A DNA stretch of 41,375 nt from Methanobrevibacter curvatus (GTDB lineage: Archaea > Methanobacteriota > Methanobacteria > Methanobacteriales > Methanobacteriaceae). The notes beneath the pieces are model-generated. The model was not told the DNA's origin. It was given only the letters and a program-made list of their open reading frames with translations, and did no database searches. The stretch spans positions 1 to 41,375 of the forward strand of contig NZ_LWMV01000222.1 in assembly GCF_001639295.1 (NCBI RefSeq). The letters are read 5' to 3'. The translations under genes and the position numbers were made by a program. Positions 26,369 through 35,143 of this stretch are shown here, in pieces. Every line of letters begins with the position of its first letter. Positions within the stretch are counted from its first letter, which is position 1.

Positions 26369-26602
26369 ATGCCATTACAAAGAGTAGTTAAATTGTCTAA
26401 AAGAGAAGCTTTAGTTAAAGGATTAAAAGGAAAAACTTATACAGCAATTATTCAAAATGGAATAGATATTCCTGAAAGTCCAGACACATGTTTTGTAGAG
26501 TTTATTCATAGAACTCCAGTTATTTCTAGATTTGAAAATGTAAGAAACACTTTAGAAAATACAACACCATCAGGAACTACAACACTTGAGATGTTTTATT
26601 AA
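26369..26602 (+). CDS. conserved-looking 77-residue protein, function unknown
   Basis: ATG 26369 is preceded by TTTGGAGATG, a fair ribosome binding site. The protein is soluble and compact: basic N-terminus MPLQRVVKLSKREALVKGLKGKTYT, then AIIQNGIDIPESPDTCFVEF, and a C-terminus ending TPSGTTTLEMFY. No transmembrane segment or known motif is seen. A 3' scrap of a relative lies at 20670-20717, so it belongs to a family present more than once in this genome, perhaps mobile. It converges on the DUF4143 ATPase gene. Confidence 0.6.
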   Translation: MPLQRVVKLSKREALVKGLKGKTYTAIIQNGIDIPESPDTCFVEFIHRTPVISRFENVRNTLENTTPSGTTTLEMFY

Positions 26603-26624
26603 ATTAGTTGATGATTGTTAGATA

Positions 26625-26686
26625 TTTTTCTTATAGGAAAATATTTTGTAATTTTATTGGATTTTTTTCTTATAGGAAAATATTTT
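26625..26686. repeat. 23-bp direct repeat in a convergent spacer
   Basis: An identical 23-base word with the core CTTATAGGAAAATATT occurs at 26625-26647 and 26664-26686. Each copy is itself partly palindromic (ATTTTTC...GGAAAAT). They lie between the 3' ends of two convergent genes, so a bidirectional terminator is the simplest reading. Confidence 0.5.
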
Positions 26687-26716
26687 ATAATTATATTTTA
26701 TAATATTATCCTGTTG

Positions 26717-28006
26717 TTATCTTAAAACACCAATTGGTAATATTTTAACACCATCTGCTCTAGTATAAGCTAATTCTCCACCAGTAATAATAGCTAAGAA
26801 ACTTGGTTCTTTTATATTTATTTTATAATCTCTTATATTCTGTTTTATTAAATTGTCAAGTTTTATTAAATTTTCTGCAGCTTTTTCAATTTCATTACTA
26901 CCTAACTTAAATTCAATTAGGGCATATCTCCCATCTTTTAAATGTAATATGCAATCTGCTTCAAGACCATATTTATCTCTGTAATAAGCTATTTTTCCAT
27001 CTATTGAAGTAGAATAAACTGTTAAATCTCTTATACATAAATTCTCAAATATAAATCCAAAGGTATTTAAATCATATAGTAATGTTTCTGGAGTCAAACC
27101 TAACAATGCTACTGCAATTGATGGGTCTATAAATTCTTTTTTTGCCCTTGATCTGATAGCTGTTGCTGATCTTATGTTTGGGTTCCAGGCAGGAACATTA
27201 TTTATAACAAATAATCTATTTAATGCATCAATATAAGAATAATATGTTGGTTTACTTATATTTGTAAAATTTGCTCGAATGTCTTTTATTATAGTTTCAT
27301 CTGAAGCAAGTGTGGATATGTTTCTTGCATAAGACTGTAAAAGAGTTCTAACTCTTTGTGGATCACGTTTTACTCCATCAACAGTAGATACATCACTTTC
27401 ACAAATATTGTCCACATAATTGGATACAACAAAAAGTTGTGCTTTTTTAGTTTTTTTATTTAAGCTATCTGGCCATCCTCCACGACAACTAGCAAAAATC
27501 AATTCTTCAATTGATAACTCTGATTTAACACCATTGATATCCATATTTGGTGAATTAAACAAATCCATAATAGCTATTTTGCCATTTGATTCTTCACTTT
27601 CAAATAAACTCATTGGTCTCATAATTAATTTATGTATTCTCCCAGTTCCTGAATGCATTATTTCGTTTTCATTTACTGAAGTTGAACCTGTTAAAATATA
27701 TAATCCTACCTCATTTAAATTATCTACACTATTTCGCACTGCATCCCATAACACAGGTGCCATTTGCCATTCATCAATTAATCTTGGAGTTTCTCCTTCT
27801 AAAAGTGCAGAAGGTTTAACTTCAGATAATTTTAGATATGATTTTGATTTATCAGGATCTTGAAGTTTTAATATACTTTTTGCATGTTGTTCGGCGGTTG
27901 TTGTCTTACCACACCATTTAGGCCCCTCAATAACAATTGCTCCGATCATTTCTAAACGTTCTTTTAAAATATCATCAATTACTCGCTTTAAATATCTTTT
28001 TTTCAT
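26717..28006 (-). CDS. DUF4143-type AAA ATPase
   Basis: This 429-residue protein opens with KKRYLKRVIDDILKERLEMIGAIVIEGPKWCGKTTTAEQ, whose Walker A motif is GPKWCGKTT at ~29-37. The Walker B-like motif is RLIDEWQMAP, followed by the sensor LYILTGSTS and a C-terminal DUF4143 region with a PD-(D/E)XK-like core (YYRDKYGLEADCILHLKDGRYALIEFKLG). Such ATPases are common accessory genes in archaea and bacteria; the cellular role is unclear, possibly antitoxin-like or defence-related. Three 23-bp tandem repeats lie 65-135 bases before its start and may control it. All motifs are intact. Confidence 0.85.
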   Translation of the reverse strand: MKKRYLKRVIDDILKERLEMIGAIVIEGPKWCGKTTTAEQHAKSILKLQDPDKSKSYLKLSEVKPSALLEGETPRLIDEWQMAPVLWDAVRNSVDNLNEVGLYILTGSTSVNENEIMHSGTGRIHKLIMRPMSLFESEESNGKIAIMDLFNSPNMDINGVKSELSIEELIFASCRGGWPDSLNKKTKKAQLFVVSNYVDNICESDVSTVDGVKRDPQRVRTLLQSYARNISTLASDETIIKDIRANFTNISKPTYYSYIDALNRLFVINNVPAWNPNIRSATAIRSRAKKEFIDPSIAVALLGLTPETLLYDLNTFGFIFENLCIRDLTVYSTSIDGKIAYYRDKYGLEADCILHLKDGRYALIEFKLGSNEIEKAAENLIKLDNLIKQNIRDYKINIKEPSFLAIITGGELAYTRADGVKILPIGVLR

Positions 28007-28070
28007 ATTAATTGCTCAGTTAATTTTATTAGTTTTTCAAATATTGTTTTATTATTTGATGTATTTAAAT

Positions 28071-28139
28071 TTTACTATTTTGATGTTTTTTATTTTACTA
28101 TTTTGAGGTATTTTATTTTACTATTTTGATGTTTTTTAG
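28071..28139. repeat. three tandem 23-bp repeats upstream of the DUF4143 gene
   Basis: The unit begins TTTACTATTTTGATG and occurs at 28071-28093, 28094-28116 and 28117-28139 with three or four changes. The array lies in the spacer between the divergent DUF4143 and XRE-ImmA genes, closer to the former. Spacing of about two helical turns suggests binding of a protein to one DNA face (an operator). An iteron-like role is less likely in a chromosome. The rest of the spacer (28007-28337) is AT-rich. Confidence 0.6.
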
Positions 28140-28337
28140 TTTAATATCTTAATCATATTTATTTCAAAAATTGAGGGATTTTAAACTTGTTTTTTAATTT
28201 TTTAATTTTTGACAAATTTTCATGATTTTATTTTAACATCAATTTTTGACACAAAAACTCAATAAAAAAGAAAAGATTTATAAAATTAATAAGATATAAT
28301 AAATATTATTATAAAAATTTAAAACAGAGAGATTTAA

Positions 28338-29549
28338 ATGAGTTCATCAAAATTAGAAACAAATGGAGAATGGCTAGTTTGGGCTAGAGAAACAGCACAC
28401 TACAACATTGAAGATATTGCTAGAAAGATTAAAAAATCTCCAGAAACATTAATAGAATGGGAGAAAACAGGAAAAATTGAATATGACAACCTTGTTGAAT
28501 TGGGAAAATATTATCAAAGACCAACATCTGTTTTTTTTAGTAAAACTAAACCAAATTATGAAAAAGAAGATTTTACTGATTTTAGAACCTTTGCCAATGA
28601 AAATAATGCAAAAATTACTCCAGATATTGAATTTGAGATTAGAAATGCTAAATTCAGACGAAAAATACTATTGGACATTAATAAAGAACATAATAATTTT
28701 AAAATAGCTGATTTTGTTTTAAAAGACTTAAACAATGAAAATATAGAAAAACTATCTCAAAATATTAGGTCTATATTAAAAATGAATAGATCTACATCTA
28801 AATATAATTTAGGCTATTGGATTCAAAAACTAGAATCTATGGGAATATTAATTTTTGAATTTTATGGTATTGACCCAGATAAAATAAGAGGATATGCATT
28901 ATGCTATGATAAACTACCAATTATAGGTATTAATCATAGAGAATATAAAAACCCAAAAAAATTCACATTATTCCATGAACTAGCTCATATTCTCCTTAAA
29001 CAAAACAGTATAAGTAATATATTAAATTATGATTTGAAATTTAGTGAAGAAATATTATGTAACAAAATTGCTTCTGAGATTTTAGTACCTTTAGAACTCT
29101 TTAAAGCTATTACCAAGGAGTTTAAAAATGATAAATTTGAAAATAAAGACATTGAATATTTATCAAAAACTTTTAATGTAAGTAAAGATGTTATAATAAG
29201 AAAAGCAATAGATTTAAATTATATAAATAAAAATTCTTATAAAAAAAGAGATTTGGAATTTAAAGAATATTTAAAAGAAAGGGCTATCAGAACAAACAAA
29301 AATACAAATACATTAAAAAATACTCTAAATCAAGAGAATAAAACAGCTAAAATGCTAACAGCTGATGAAAAATATCAAAAACTAGCATCGGAACTTTTTA
29401 GTAAGAATGGCAATTATTTTACTAAGAAACTATTTGAAGCCTACGAAAATGAATTAATTTCAGATTTAGAATTATCAAGGGATTTAGATACTTCATTATA
29501 TGTTGTAGAAAAAATTAGGGAATGCATATTAAAGAGGGAATATTCTTGA
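28338..29549 (+). CDS. XRE-family regulator fused to ImmA/IrrE metallopeptidase
   Basis: This 403-residue protein starts with a helix-turn-helix domain (EWLVWARETAHYNIEDIARKIKKSPETLIEWEKTGKIEYDNLVELGKYYQRPTSVFF, ~10-66, given here as a continuous region). A linker follows, then a zinc-metallopeptidase domain with HELAH at ~213-217, preceded by FTLF, and a downstream Glu-rich helix (FSEEILCNKIASEILVP). This is the XRE-ImmA/IrrE arrangement known as regulator or antitoxin in phage-like and TA modules; it often precedes a DUF4411 PIN-like gene. Here the next gene overlaps its stop and is such a DUF4411 gene. It is probably the antitoxin or repressor of that pair. The motifs are complete. Confidence 0.85.
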   Translation: MSSSKLETNGEWLVWARETAHYNIEDIARKIKKSPETLIEWEKTGKIEYDNLVELGKYYQRPTSVFFSKTKPNYEKEDFTDFRTFANENNAKITPDIEFEIRNAKFRRKILLDINKEHNNFKIADFVLKDLNNENIEKLSQNIRSILKMNRSTSKYNLGYWIQKLESMGILIFEFYGIDPDKIRGYALCYDKLPIIGINHREYKNPKKFTLFHELAHILLKQNSISNILNYDLKFSEEILCNKIASEILVPLELFKAITKEFKNDKFENKDIEYLSKTFNVSKDVIIRKAIDLNYINKNSYKKRDLEFKEYLKERAIRTNKNTNTLKNTLNQENKTAKMLTADEKYQKLASELFSKNGNYFTKKLFEAYENELISDLELSRDLDTSLYVVEKIRECILKREYS

Positions 29550-30105
29550 ATGAAATTCTCTATGTTATAGATTCTAGTGTTATTATTCGGAGGACTAAAC
29601 ATGATATGTACGAGTATGATTCTTTTCCTATTCACTGGGACAATTTTGATAGAATGATAAATGAAGGTAAAATTATATCCCCTATAATTGTTAAAGATGA
29701 AATTGTTAATAAAAAACAGATGAATTAAAAACATGGTCTGATAATTTTCTTAATCTATTTAGAAGTATGAATAATAATATTTCTACTGAGTTAGGTTTTT
29801 TAGAAGAAAATTTTCCTGAATGGTACCACAATTATGATGATTCTAAAAATAATTGGGCAGATCCATATTTAATTGCTTATGCAATGGCATATAGTGCAGT
29901 GCTTGTTACTCAAGAAAAATGCAATCTTGGAGCTACCAATGAATCTAACTATAAAATACCTACAATTTGTCCTAAATTAGGTGCTTATTGCCATAGTGAT
30001 AAGCTTATTTCTAAAAACATTAACCCTGATACTGCCCCATTTCAATGTATTAATTTTTTCGAGTTAATTAAGAGGGAAAAATTGTATTTACCTCATTCTG
30101 AATAA
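29546..30105 (+). pseudogene. DUF4411 PIN-like toxin, frameshifted
   Basis: The first part, ILYVIDSSVIIRRTKHDMYEYDSFP to IVKDEIVNKKQ, has the PIN-like strand with conserved Asp. The second part, in another frame, begins ELKTWSDNFLNLFRSMN and includes NNWADPYLIAYAMA with the next acidic residue, ending LYLPHSE. The frames separate at AATAAAAAACAGATG, where one A is missing. TTG 29546 overlaps the upstream stop (TTGA) and has AGAGGG before it, so it is a likely start; ATG 29522 is an alternative. With the antitoxin intact and the toxin broken, the pair is probably inactive unless the A-run slips back. Confidence 0.78.
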
Positions 30106-30154
30106 ATTCTTACAAATAAAAGACATTTTATTTAATGAACCACTATTTATAGCT

Positions 30155-30250
30155 ATTATTTAATAAGCATTATTATAATAAGCATTATTTAACAAGTATT
30201 ATTTAATAGATATTATTTAATAAATTTATTTCAATAAACATTATTTAATC
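30155..30250. repeat. degenerate tandem repeats
   Basis: The words ATTATTTAATAA(G/A) recur about six times at 14-18 base spacing before the DUF998 gene. They are low-complexity and may bind an AT-hook or histone-like protein, or be slippage products. Confidence 0.35.
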
Positions 30251-30308
30251 AATAATTTATTGTAATTTGATTAAGATTTAAATATATCGAGGTATAATAA
30301 ATAGAATT

Positions 30309-30971
30309 ATGAATAACACATCAAATAAAAATTTGATAAAAATAATTAGTTTCTTTGGCTTAATTGGACTTATATTTTATTTTCTTCATGTAATCACGGG
30401 TGAAATTTTTTATCCAAATTATGATCCATTAGCACAGGCAATAAGTGATTTAACTGCATTAAATTCTCCATCAAGAAACATATCATCACTATTTTCAATA
30501 TTATATGGAATTTTTACTGTAATATTTTCAATTGGATTTTTTACATATTTTAAAGGAAAGATTAATAGAATTGTTACCAGTGCTTCTTTTGTTTTTGCTA
30601 TAATGACAATTATTTCATTTTTAGGTTATACATTTTTTCCATTATCCGAATCAGGATATGCTGGATCATTTCAGGATCAAATGCATATTTTAGTAACGGT
30701 TTTTGTTGTGATTTTTACAATAGCTACATTAATATTGTTTTTTGTGGGATTTTTTAAAACAAAAGAATATAAATATTTTGGGATTATTTCATTGGTTATA
30801 TTGATATTACTGTTTGTAGGAGCAATGTTAATGAATATACTTCCGAATGAATACCTTGGAATAGCTGAACGGATAAATGTCTATTCAATAGTAATATTTA
30901 CTGGATTACTGTCTCTATGGATGTATAAACATTTAAAAAAAATAGAAGGTATGGCATTATCATTAACTTGA
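30309..30971 (+). CDS. DUF998 family membrane protein
   Basis: This 220-residue integral membrane protein has six predicted hydrophobic segments. The first is IISFFGLIGLIFYFLHVITG, followed by the DUF998 signature YPNYDPLAQAISDLTALNSP facing outside. Further segments include LFSILYGIFTVIFSIGFFTYF, ASFVFAIMTIISFLGYTFF, ILVTVFVVIFTIATLILFFVGFF and YFGIISLVILILLFVGAMLM. The function is unknown. It converges tightly (19 bases) on the PP-loop gene. Confidence 0.82.
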   Translation: MNNTSNKNLIKIISFFGLIGLIFYFLHVITGEIFYPNYDPLAQAISDLTALNSPSRNISSLFSILYGIFTVIFSIGFFTYFKGKINRIVTSASFVFAIMTIISFLGYTFFPLSESGYAGSFQDQMHILVTVFVVIFTIATLILFFVGFFKTKEYKYFGIISLVILILLFVGAMLMNILPNEYLGIAERINVYSIVIFTGLLSLWMYKHLKKIEGMALSLT

Positions 30972-30990
30972 TTGATTTTGTTTAATCTTG

Positions 30991-32058
30991 TTATTTTTTT
31001 GCAAAACTCCAGATTAAATTCAGGGCTTCTCCTGCTTCTAATGCTCCTGATCTTGTTTCTCTTAAAATTCTTTGGATTGAGAATTTTCTCATGTAAGGAT
31101 ATTTTTTATGGACTTCAAAGAGAAGTGGACACCCAAATCCACCAATACTTTCAACTTTATAATCTGCTATCACTTGTTTAATTTCTTGTTTTGCAATGGA
31201 AAGAGATGCAGGTAAATTTAATCTATACATTTTCTTTTTTTCTCCATTGTAGTTTAAAATTTTATTTGTTATACATTGGCTTCCAGTTGCAAGCATATCT
31301 CCAAAAATAACTGTGTCTATATCATTCTCAAGACCAAAGTTAAATAATGTTTCTCCAGTTTTTGATGAACAGCGTCCACAAGGGTGAAATCTTCCTTGAA
31401 CTAATGATTCATGGATAATCTTGGAGTAATCTTTTTTAATGTATTTATGTTCAACTCCAATTTCTTTAGTTAAATTGTCTATATTTTTTTTATAATGTTT
31501 AGGAAGGATTATGCTCCCAGCATCAACTGTAATAGCTATTGGATTAAATCCTAAAAATTTGGCAAGGACAAGTGAAAAACTACTATCTACTCCACCTGAA
31601 AGTGCAACAATAGCTTCATGGTTATTTTTATCATATTCTGACTCATTTTTCTTTAAATGCTCTTTAAAATCAAAATTATAGCTATTTTCAATTTTTATTT
31701 CTAATAATTTTTTTAAATTTATTAATCCATTGGATTTGTCATTTTTATTATTGTTTTTATCTTCTATCACTGAATTAATTTTATTTAACGATTCGTTCAT
31801 TTTGTATTTTTTTAAAATATGGTCAGAATAGCTGTCTACATGTATTTTATTTATATTTAAATCTTCTCTTAATCTACCAACAACCCATCCACCTTTTCCA
31901 ATTATGACTGATTTGTCAGGACGATCATTGGTAATTATCCATAATTCATTTGATTTTTCATTAAAAATCATATCTTTAATATTAATTTCTGAATCATCAT
32001 GACCGATATTTTTTCTAATTCTTTTAATATTTTCTTTAATGTCGTTAATTGAATACAT
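30991..32058 (-). CDS. PP-loop ATPase with N-terminal KH-like domain
   Basis: This protein has 355 residues. The N-terminal part has a KH-like GKGGWVVGRL signature at ~54-63, suggesting RNA binding. The PP-loop SGGVDSS lies at ~154-160, followed by ITVDAG and a cysteine pair CGRCSS at ~227-232, and a third cysteine in GGFGCPLLF near 315. This resembles archaeal predicted tRNA-thiolation-type ATPases, which adenylate a base before sulfur or nitrogen transfer. The conserved cysteines may bind a metal or Fe-S cluster or carry sulfur. The substrate is not determinable here. An Asn/Lys-rich linker (~100-112) separates the domains. It is likely a housekeeping gene. Confidence 0.75.
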   Translation of the reverse strand: MYSINDIKENIKRIRKNIGHDDSEINIKDMIFNEKSNELWIITNDRPDKSVIIGKGGWVVGRLREDLNINKIHVDSYSDHILKKYKMNESLNKINSVIEDKNNNKNDKSNGLINLKKLLEIKIENSYNFDFKEHLKKNESEYDKNNHEAIVALSGGVDSSFSLVLAKFLGFNPIAITVDAGSIILPKHYKKNIDNLTKEIGVEHKYIKKDYSKIIHESLVQGRFHPCGRCSSKTGETLFNFGLENDIDTVIFGDMLATGSQCITNKILNYNGEKKKMYRLNLPASLSIAKQEIKQVIADYKVESIGGFGCPLLFEVHKKYPYMRKFSIQRILRETRSGALEAGEALNLIWSFAKK

Positions 32059-32221
32059 AGTATCTATTTAGATTTTATCATATTTTTTTTAATTAGATAA
32101 TATTATATATTATTATTTTAATAAATATAATTATTATAAATGAAATTATTTATACAAAAATATTTATACAAAAATACTTTATAGATTATGCAAAAATAGT
32201 TTATAAGTAAATTTTTATTTG

Positions 32222-32280
32222 TATTAATATAACTTTTATTTATATTAATATGACTTTTATTTATATTAATATGACTTTTA
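32222..32280. repeat. tandem 21-bp repeats before the acyltransferase gene
   Basis: A 21-bp unit starting TATTAATATGACTTTTATTT occurs at 32222-32242 and 32243-32263 plus 17 bases of a third at 32264-32280. The array lies 90-150 bases before ATG 32372, in the divergent spacer with the PP-loop gene. Two copies of TATTTATACAAAAA lie just upstream (about 32145-32175). The remainder of 32059-32371 is AT-rich. Confidence 0.55.
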
Positions 32281-32371
32281 TAAAATTTTACATAAGAATA
32301 TTAATTTAGATTAATAATTTATAATAGCTACTAAGCTTTAATAAATTTTATAATGTTTATCGGAAGATAAA

Positions 32372-32998
32372 ATGGCAAAAAAGTTTGTATTTTTTGGAAA
32401 TACTAAAGATGATGACAAAGAAGAAAATAATAGTCCATCTCAAGTATTTTTAAAGAATAATATTCAATTTGGAGTAGAATACAAAGAAGACTCTAACCCT
32501 CCAACTATTGGAGATAATTATTTAATCCGTTCAGGTTCAATTATTTATAATGATGTGAATATTGGAAAGGATTTTAAAACTGGTCACAATGTAGTTATTA
32601 GAGAAAATACTACTATTGGAGATGATGTTTTAATTGGAACCAATACAATTATTGAGGGTAATGTGAAAATTGGTAATGGAGTTAGTATTCAATCTAATGT
32701 TTATATTCCAATAAATAGCTTAATTGAGGATAATGTATTTATTGGTCCATGTGCTGTTTTTACTAATGATAGATATCCTGTTAGAGTGGATTTTGACTTG
32801 AAAGGACCTTTAATTCGCAAAAGTGCATCTATTGGGGCCAACACTACATTTTTATCTAATATTGAAGTAGGTGAAGGTGCAATGGTTGCTGCTGGAGCTG
32901 TTGTTACTCGTCGTGTTCCTCCATATAATTTAGCTATTGGAACTCCTGCAAAAATTAAACCATTACCACATAACTTGAGAGTTCCTAATATGTTGTAG
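32372..32998 (+). CDS. hexapeptide-repeat acyltransferase
   Basis: This 208-residue protein is built mainly of left-handed beta-helix hexapeptide repeats ([68 protein letters not shown]). A C-terminal signature follows, [27 protein letters not shown] and [12 protein letters not shown], typical of sugar O- or N-acetyltransferases that work as trimers with acetyl-CoA. It is likely part of surface-glycan or nucleotide-sugar synthesis, a guess supported weakly by glmS 4 kb downstream. The N-terminal ~40 residues are acidic and outside the repeat. GGAAGAT precedes the ATG. Confidence 0.8.
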   Translation: MAKKFVFFGNTKDDDKEENNSPSQVFLKNNIQFGVEYKEDSNPPTIGDNYLIRSGSIIYNDVNIGKDFKTGHNVVIRENTTIGDDVLIGTNTIIEGNVKIGNGVSIQSNVYIPINSLIEDNVFIGPCAVFTNDRYPVRVDFDLKGPLIRKSASIGANTTFLSNIEVGEGAMVAAGAVVTRRVPPYNLAIGTPAKIKPLPHNLRVPNML

Positions 32999-33150
32999 TA
33001 AATTTTTTATAGTGACTATTATTGGTTATTATTTTTAATTTTTTTTAATTATTTTTATATTATTTTTAATAGTAATTTCTTTGATTATTTTTATTTATCA
33101 TTATTATTTATTTTCACTAATGATAATTTTGTTAACTTAAGGGTGTTTTA

Positions 33151-33429
33151 ATGAGTCCAGTTAAAAAAGCTAATTTTATAATAATTTTTGTGGTAGCTAT
33201 TTTGGCCATTTTAACAAGTTCTGTAGCTTATTCTTTCACAGGGAATTTTATTGACTTAAATGACAGTCAATGGAACTTATCTACAAATAAATTAATAGCT
33301 GTAGGGGACGGGAACTTTAGCCCATTAAAGATTAATACTGTTGTAATAATAAATAATAATACTACAAATACTACAAATATTACTAATAACTCAACTTTAC
33401 CCATTGATACAAATTCGTCTAACATTTGA
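33151..33429 (+). CDS. small secreted or membrane-anchored protein
   Basis: This protein has 92 residues. The N-terminus has two lysines and then a hydrophobic helix (NFIIIFVVAILAILTSSVAYSF, ~8-29), which is a signal peptide or anchor. The rest is Asn/Thr-rich (TTNTTNITNNST), with several N-x-S/T sites that suit archaeal N-glycosylation. No known domain is seen. It is probably exported to the cell surface. It is a single gene with T-rich flanks. Confidence 0.6.
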   Translation: MSPVKKANFIIIFVVAILAILTSSVAYSFTGNFIDLNDSQWNLSTNKLIAVGDGNFSPLKINTVVIINNNTTNTTNITNNSTLPIDTNSSNI

Positions 33430-33606
33430 TTTTACATTTATTAAATCTTTTTTTAAAATTGTTTAATTTTTTTAATTATCAATTTTTTTTAATTTTTTTA
33501 ATATTTAATATCTAATTTTTTTATTTTTTTATATTTTTTTAATAATTTTATATTTTTTTATTATTTAAATCTTATTTGATAATATTAACTATTATTTGGT
33601 GAATAA

Positions 33607-34185
33607 ATGTCTGAAAGTAATCAGATTGGAAATAAAATAAAAATTCTAAGAGAAAGCAAGAAATTAACAGTTGAAGAATTGGCTGATAGAACTAGTGTAA
33701 ATTCACAGTTAATAGAAAATATAGAAAATGGGGATGTTTTTCCATCTTTAAGTCCTTTGATGAAAATTTCTAATGTTTTAGGTGTACGATTAGGAACATT
33801 TCTAGATGATAATTTAAGTACAAAACCCATTCTTATTAAGAAAGGTAAGAGTAATAAGGTTATGTATTTCTCTGGTGATGAAAAAAATAACAATGGAAGT
33901 GCATTAGATTTTTATTCTTTAGGAGCAGGGAAAAATGATAGACATATGGAGCCATTTATAATAGATGTTCATACAGAAGATGCAGATTTTGACTTATCCT
34001 CTCATGAGGGTGAAGAATTTATATATGTCTTAGAAGGAGCTGTTGAAATAAAGTATGGCAAAGATACTTATATTGTTAATGCTGAAGATAGTATTTATTA
34101 TGATTCTATTGTTCCTCATCATTTACACTCGTTTAATAATGAAAAATCCAAGATTTTAGCAGTTATTTATTCTCCTTTTGATTAA
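33607..34185 (+). CDS. XRE-family transcriptional regulator with cupin sensor domain
   Basis: This 192-residue protein has an N-terminal helix-turn-helix (IGNKIKILRESKKLTVEELA to VFPSLSPLMKISNVLGVRLG, ~7-62). Its C-terminal cupin_2 domain has SSHEGEEFIYVLEGAVEIKYG (~132-152) and YYDSIVPHHLHSFNN. HTH-cupin regulators usually sense a small metabolite and control a neighbouring pathway. Here a thioesterase and an acyl-CoA synthetase follow, as is common for this trio in methanogens and clostridia, so it may regulate acyl-CoA metabolism. GGTGA at 33597-33601 supports ATG 33607. Confidence 0.85.
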   Translation: MSESNQIGNKIKILRESKKLTVEELADRTSVNSQLIENIENGDVFPSLSPLMKISNVLGVRLGTFLDDNLSTKPILIKKGKSNKVMYFSGDEKNNNGSALDFYSLGAGKNDRHMEPFIIDVHTEDADFDLSSHEGEEFIYVLEGAVEIKYGKDTYIVNAEDSIYYDSIVPHHLHSFNNEKSKILAVIYSPFD

Positions 34186-34359
34186 TAGATTTAAAATTAT
34201 TATTTTATTCATTTTTTATTATTCATTTTTTATTATTCAATTTTTAATGTTCATTTTAATTATAAATTTATTATTATTCAGTTTTTTTCTTTTAGCTGAA
34301 TTTATAAAAATATTAAATTCTTAATTTTTTAATTAGTTTATTATATTCTATGTGATATT

Positions 34360-34767
34360 ATGTTTAAAATTACAGTCATTCCTAAATTTGGAGATATAGA
34401 TGGATTAAAGCATGTTACGAATACAATATTGGCTTCTTGGTTTGAATCAGGTAGAAATGACATTTTTAGATTTTTCACACCTGATTTAGATTTAAGTCAT
34501 GAAAATTGGAAACTCATAATGGCTAGAACAGATTATGATTTTCTTAAACAAATGTATTATGGCTATGATGTTGAAATAAGAACTTATATTCTTAAAATAG
34601 GTAATAGCTCATTTACTGTTTATCATGAAGCTTGGCAACAAGGCGAGCTTAAAGTCAAAGGTACTGCTGTTTGTGTTCACTTTGATTTTATTGAGCAAAA
34701 ATCTAAACCTATTCCAGAGGACATAAGAAAGAAGTTAGAAGAACATCTCTACAGTCATAATCCATAA
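34360..34767 (+). CDS. 4HBT hot-dog-fold acyl-CoA thioesterase
   Basis: This 135-residue protein has the hot-dog thioesterase pattern: PKFGDIDGLKHVTNTILASWFESGR (the Asp and His/Asn of the active-site loop are visible), then YDFLKQMYYGYDVEIRTYILKIGNSSFTVYHEAWQ and GTAVCVHFDF. It probably hydrolyses acyl-CoA to free acid and CoA. It lies between the XRE-cupin regulator and the acyl-CoA synthetase, so acid activation and release are encoded side by side. GTGAT lies 9 bases before ATG 34360. Confidence 0.82.
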   Translation: MFKITVIPKFGDIDGLKHVTNTILASWFESGRNDIFRFFTPDLDLSHENWKLIMARTDYDFLKQMYYGYDVEIRTYILKIGNSSFTVYHEAWQQGELKVKGTAVCVHFDFIEQKSKPIPEDIRKKLEEHLYSHNP

Positions 34768-34821
34768 AATTCTTCACTATGGTTCATTTTTAATTTTTTT
34801 ATAAACTTTAATTTTTTTATA

Positions 34822-35086
34822 GGCTGTGCAATGATTATTCTTTGTAAAAACAGATATTTAGTTAAAATATGTTAAATCATATGTAAAATATTAATACATG
34901 CTTTTATAAAAAATAAATATTTAAAAATAATTATGATTACTAAATAGATATTAATATTAATTAAAATAGAACTTTATTAAATATTTATTTTTATTTTTAT
35001 AATGAACATTATTATAACTTTATAAATCTAATTTTAACTTAATCAACTAATTTTAGAAACTTAGATTTTTGAATTGTTGCACAGCC
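34822..35086. mobile_element. 265-bp MITE-like element
   Basis: GGCTGTGCAA at 34822-34831 and its exact complement TTGCACAGCC at 35077-35086 bound a non-coding AT-rich interior; the pairing extends imperfectly inward (TGATT/AATTG). It has no transposase, so it would move by help from an IS with the same ends. It lies between thioesterase and acyl-CoA synthetase, and its right end is within 60 bases of the synthetase start. The target duplication is not clear. Confidence 0.65.
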
Positions 35087-35143
35087 ATTTTAATGTTTCA
35101 ATCTATATGGCTTTTTAATACTTATTTTAATACAGGTGATAAT

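Noticed and set aside
32222-32280. 21-bp repeats considered as a CRISPR array or an origin
   Set aside because: There are no spacers, only 2.8 copies, and no replication initiator gene nearby.
35069-35143. Longer start of the acyl-CoA synthetase at TTG 35069
   Set aside because: It lies inside the terminal inverted repeat of the MITE-like element; AGGTGA before TTG 35144 and family alignment favour the shorter protein.
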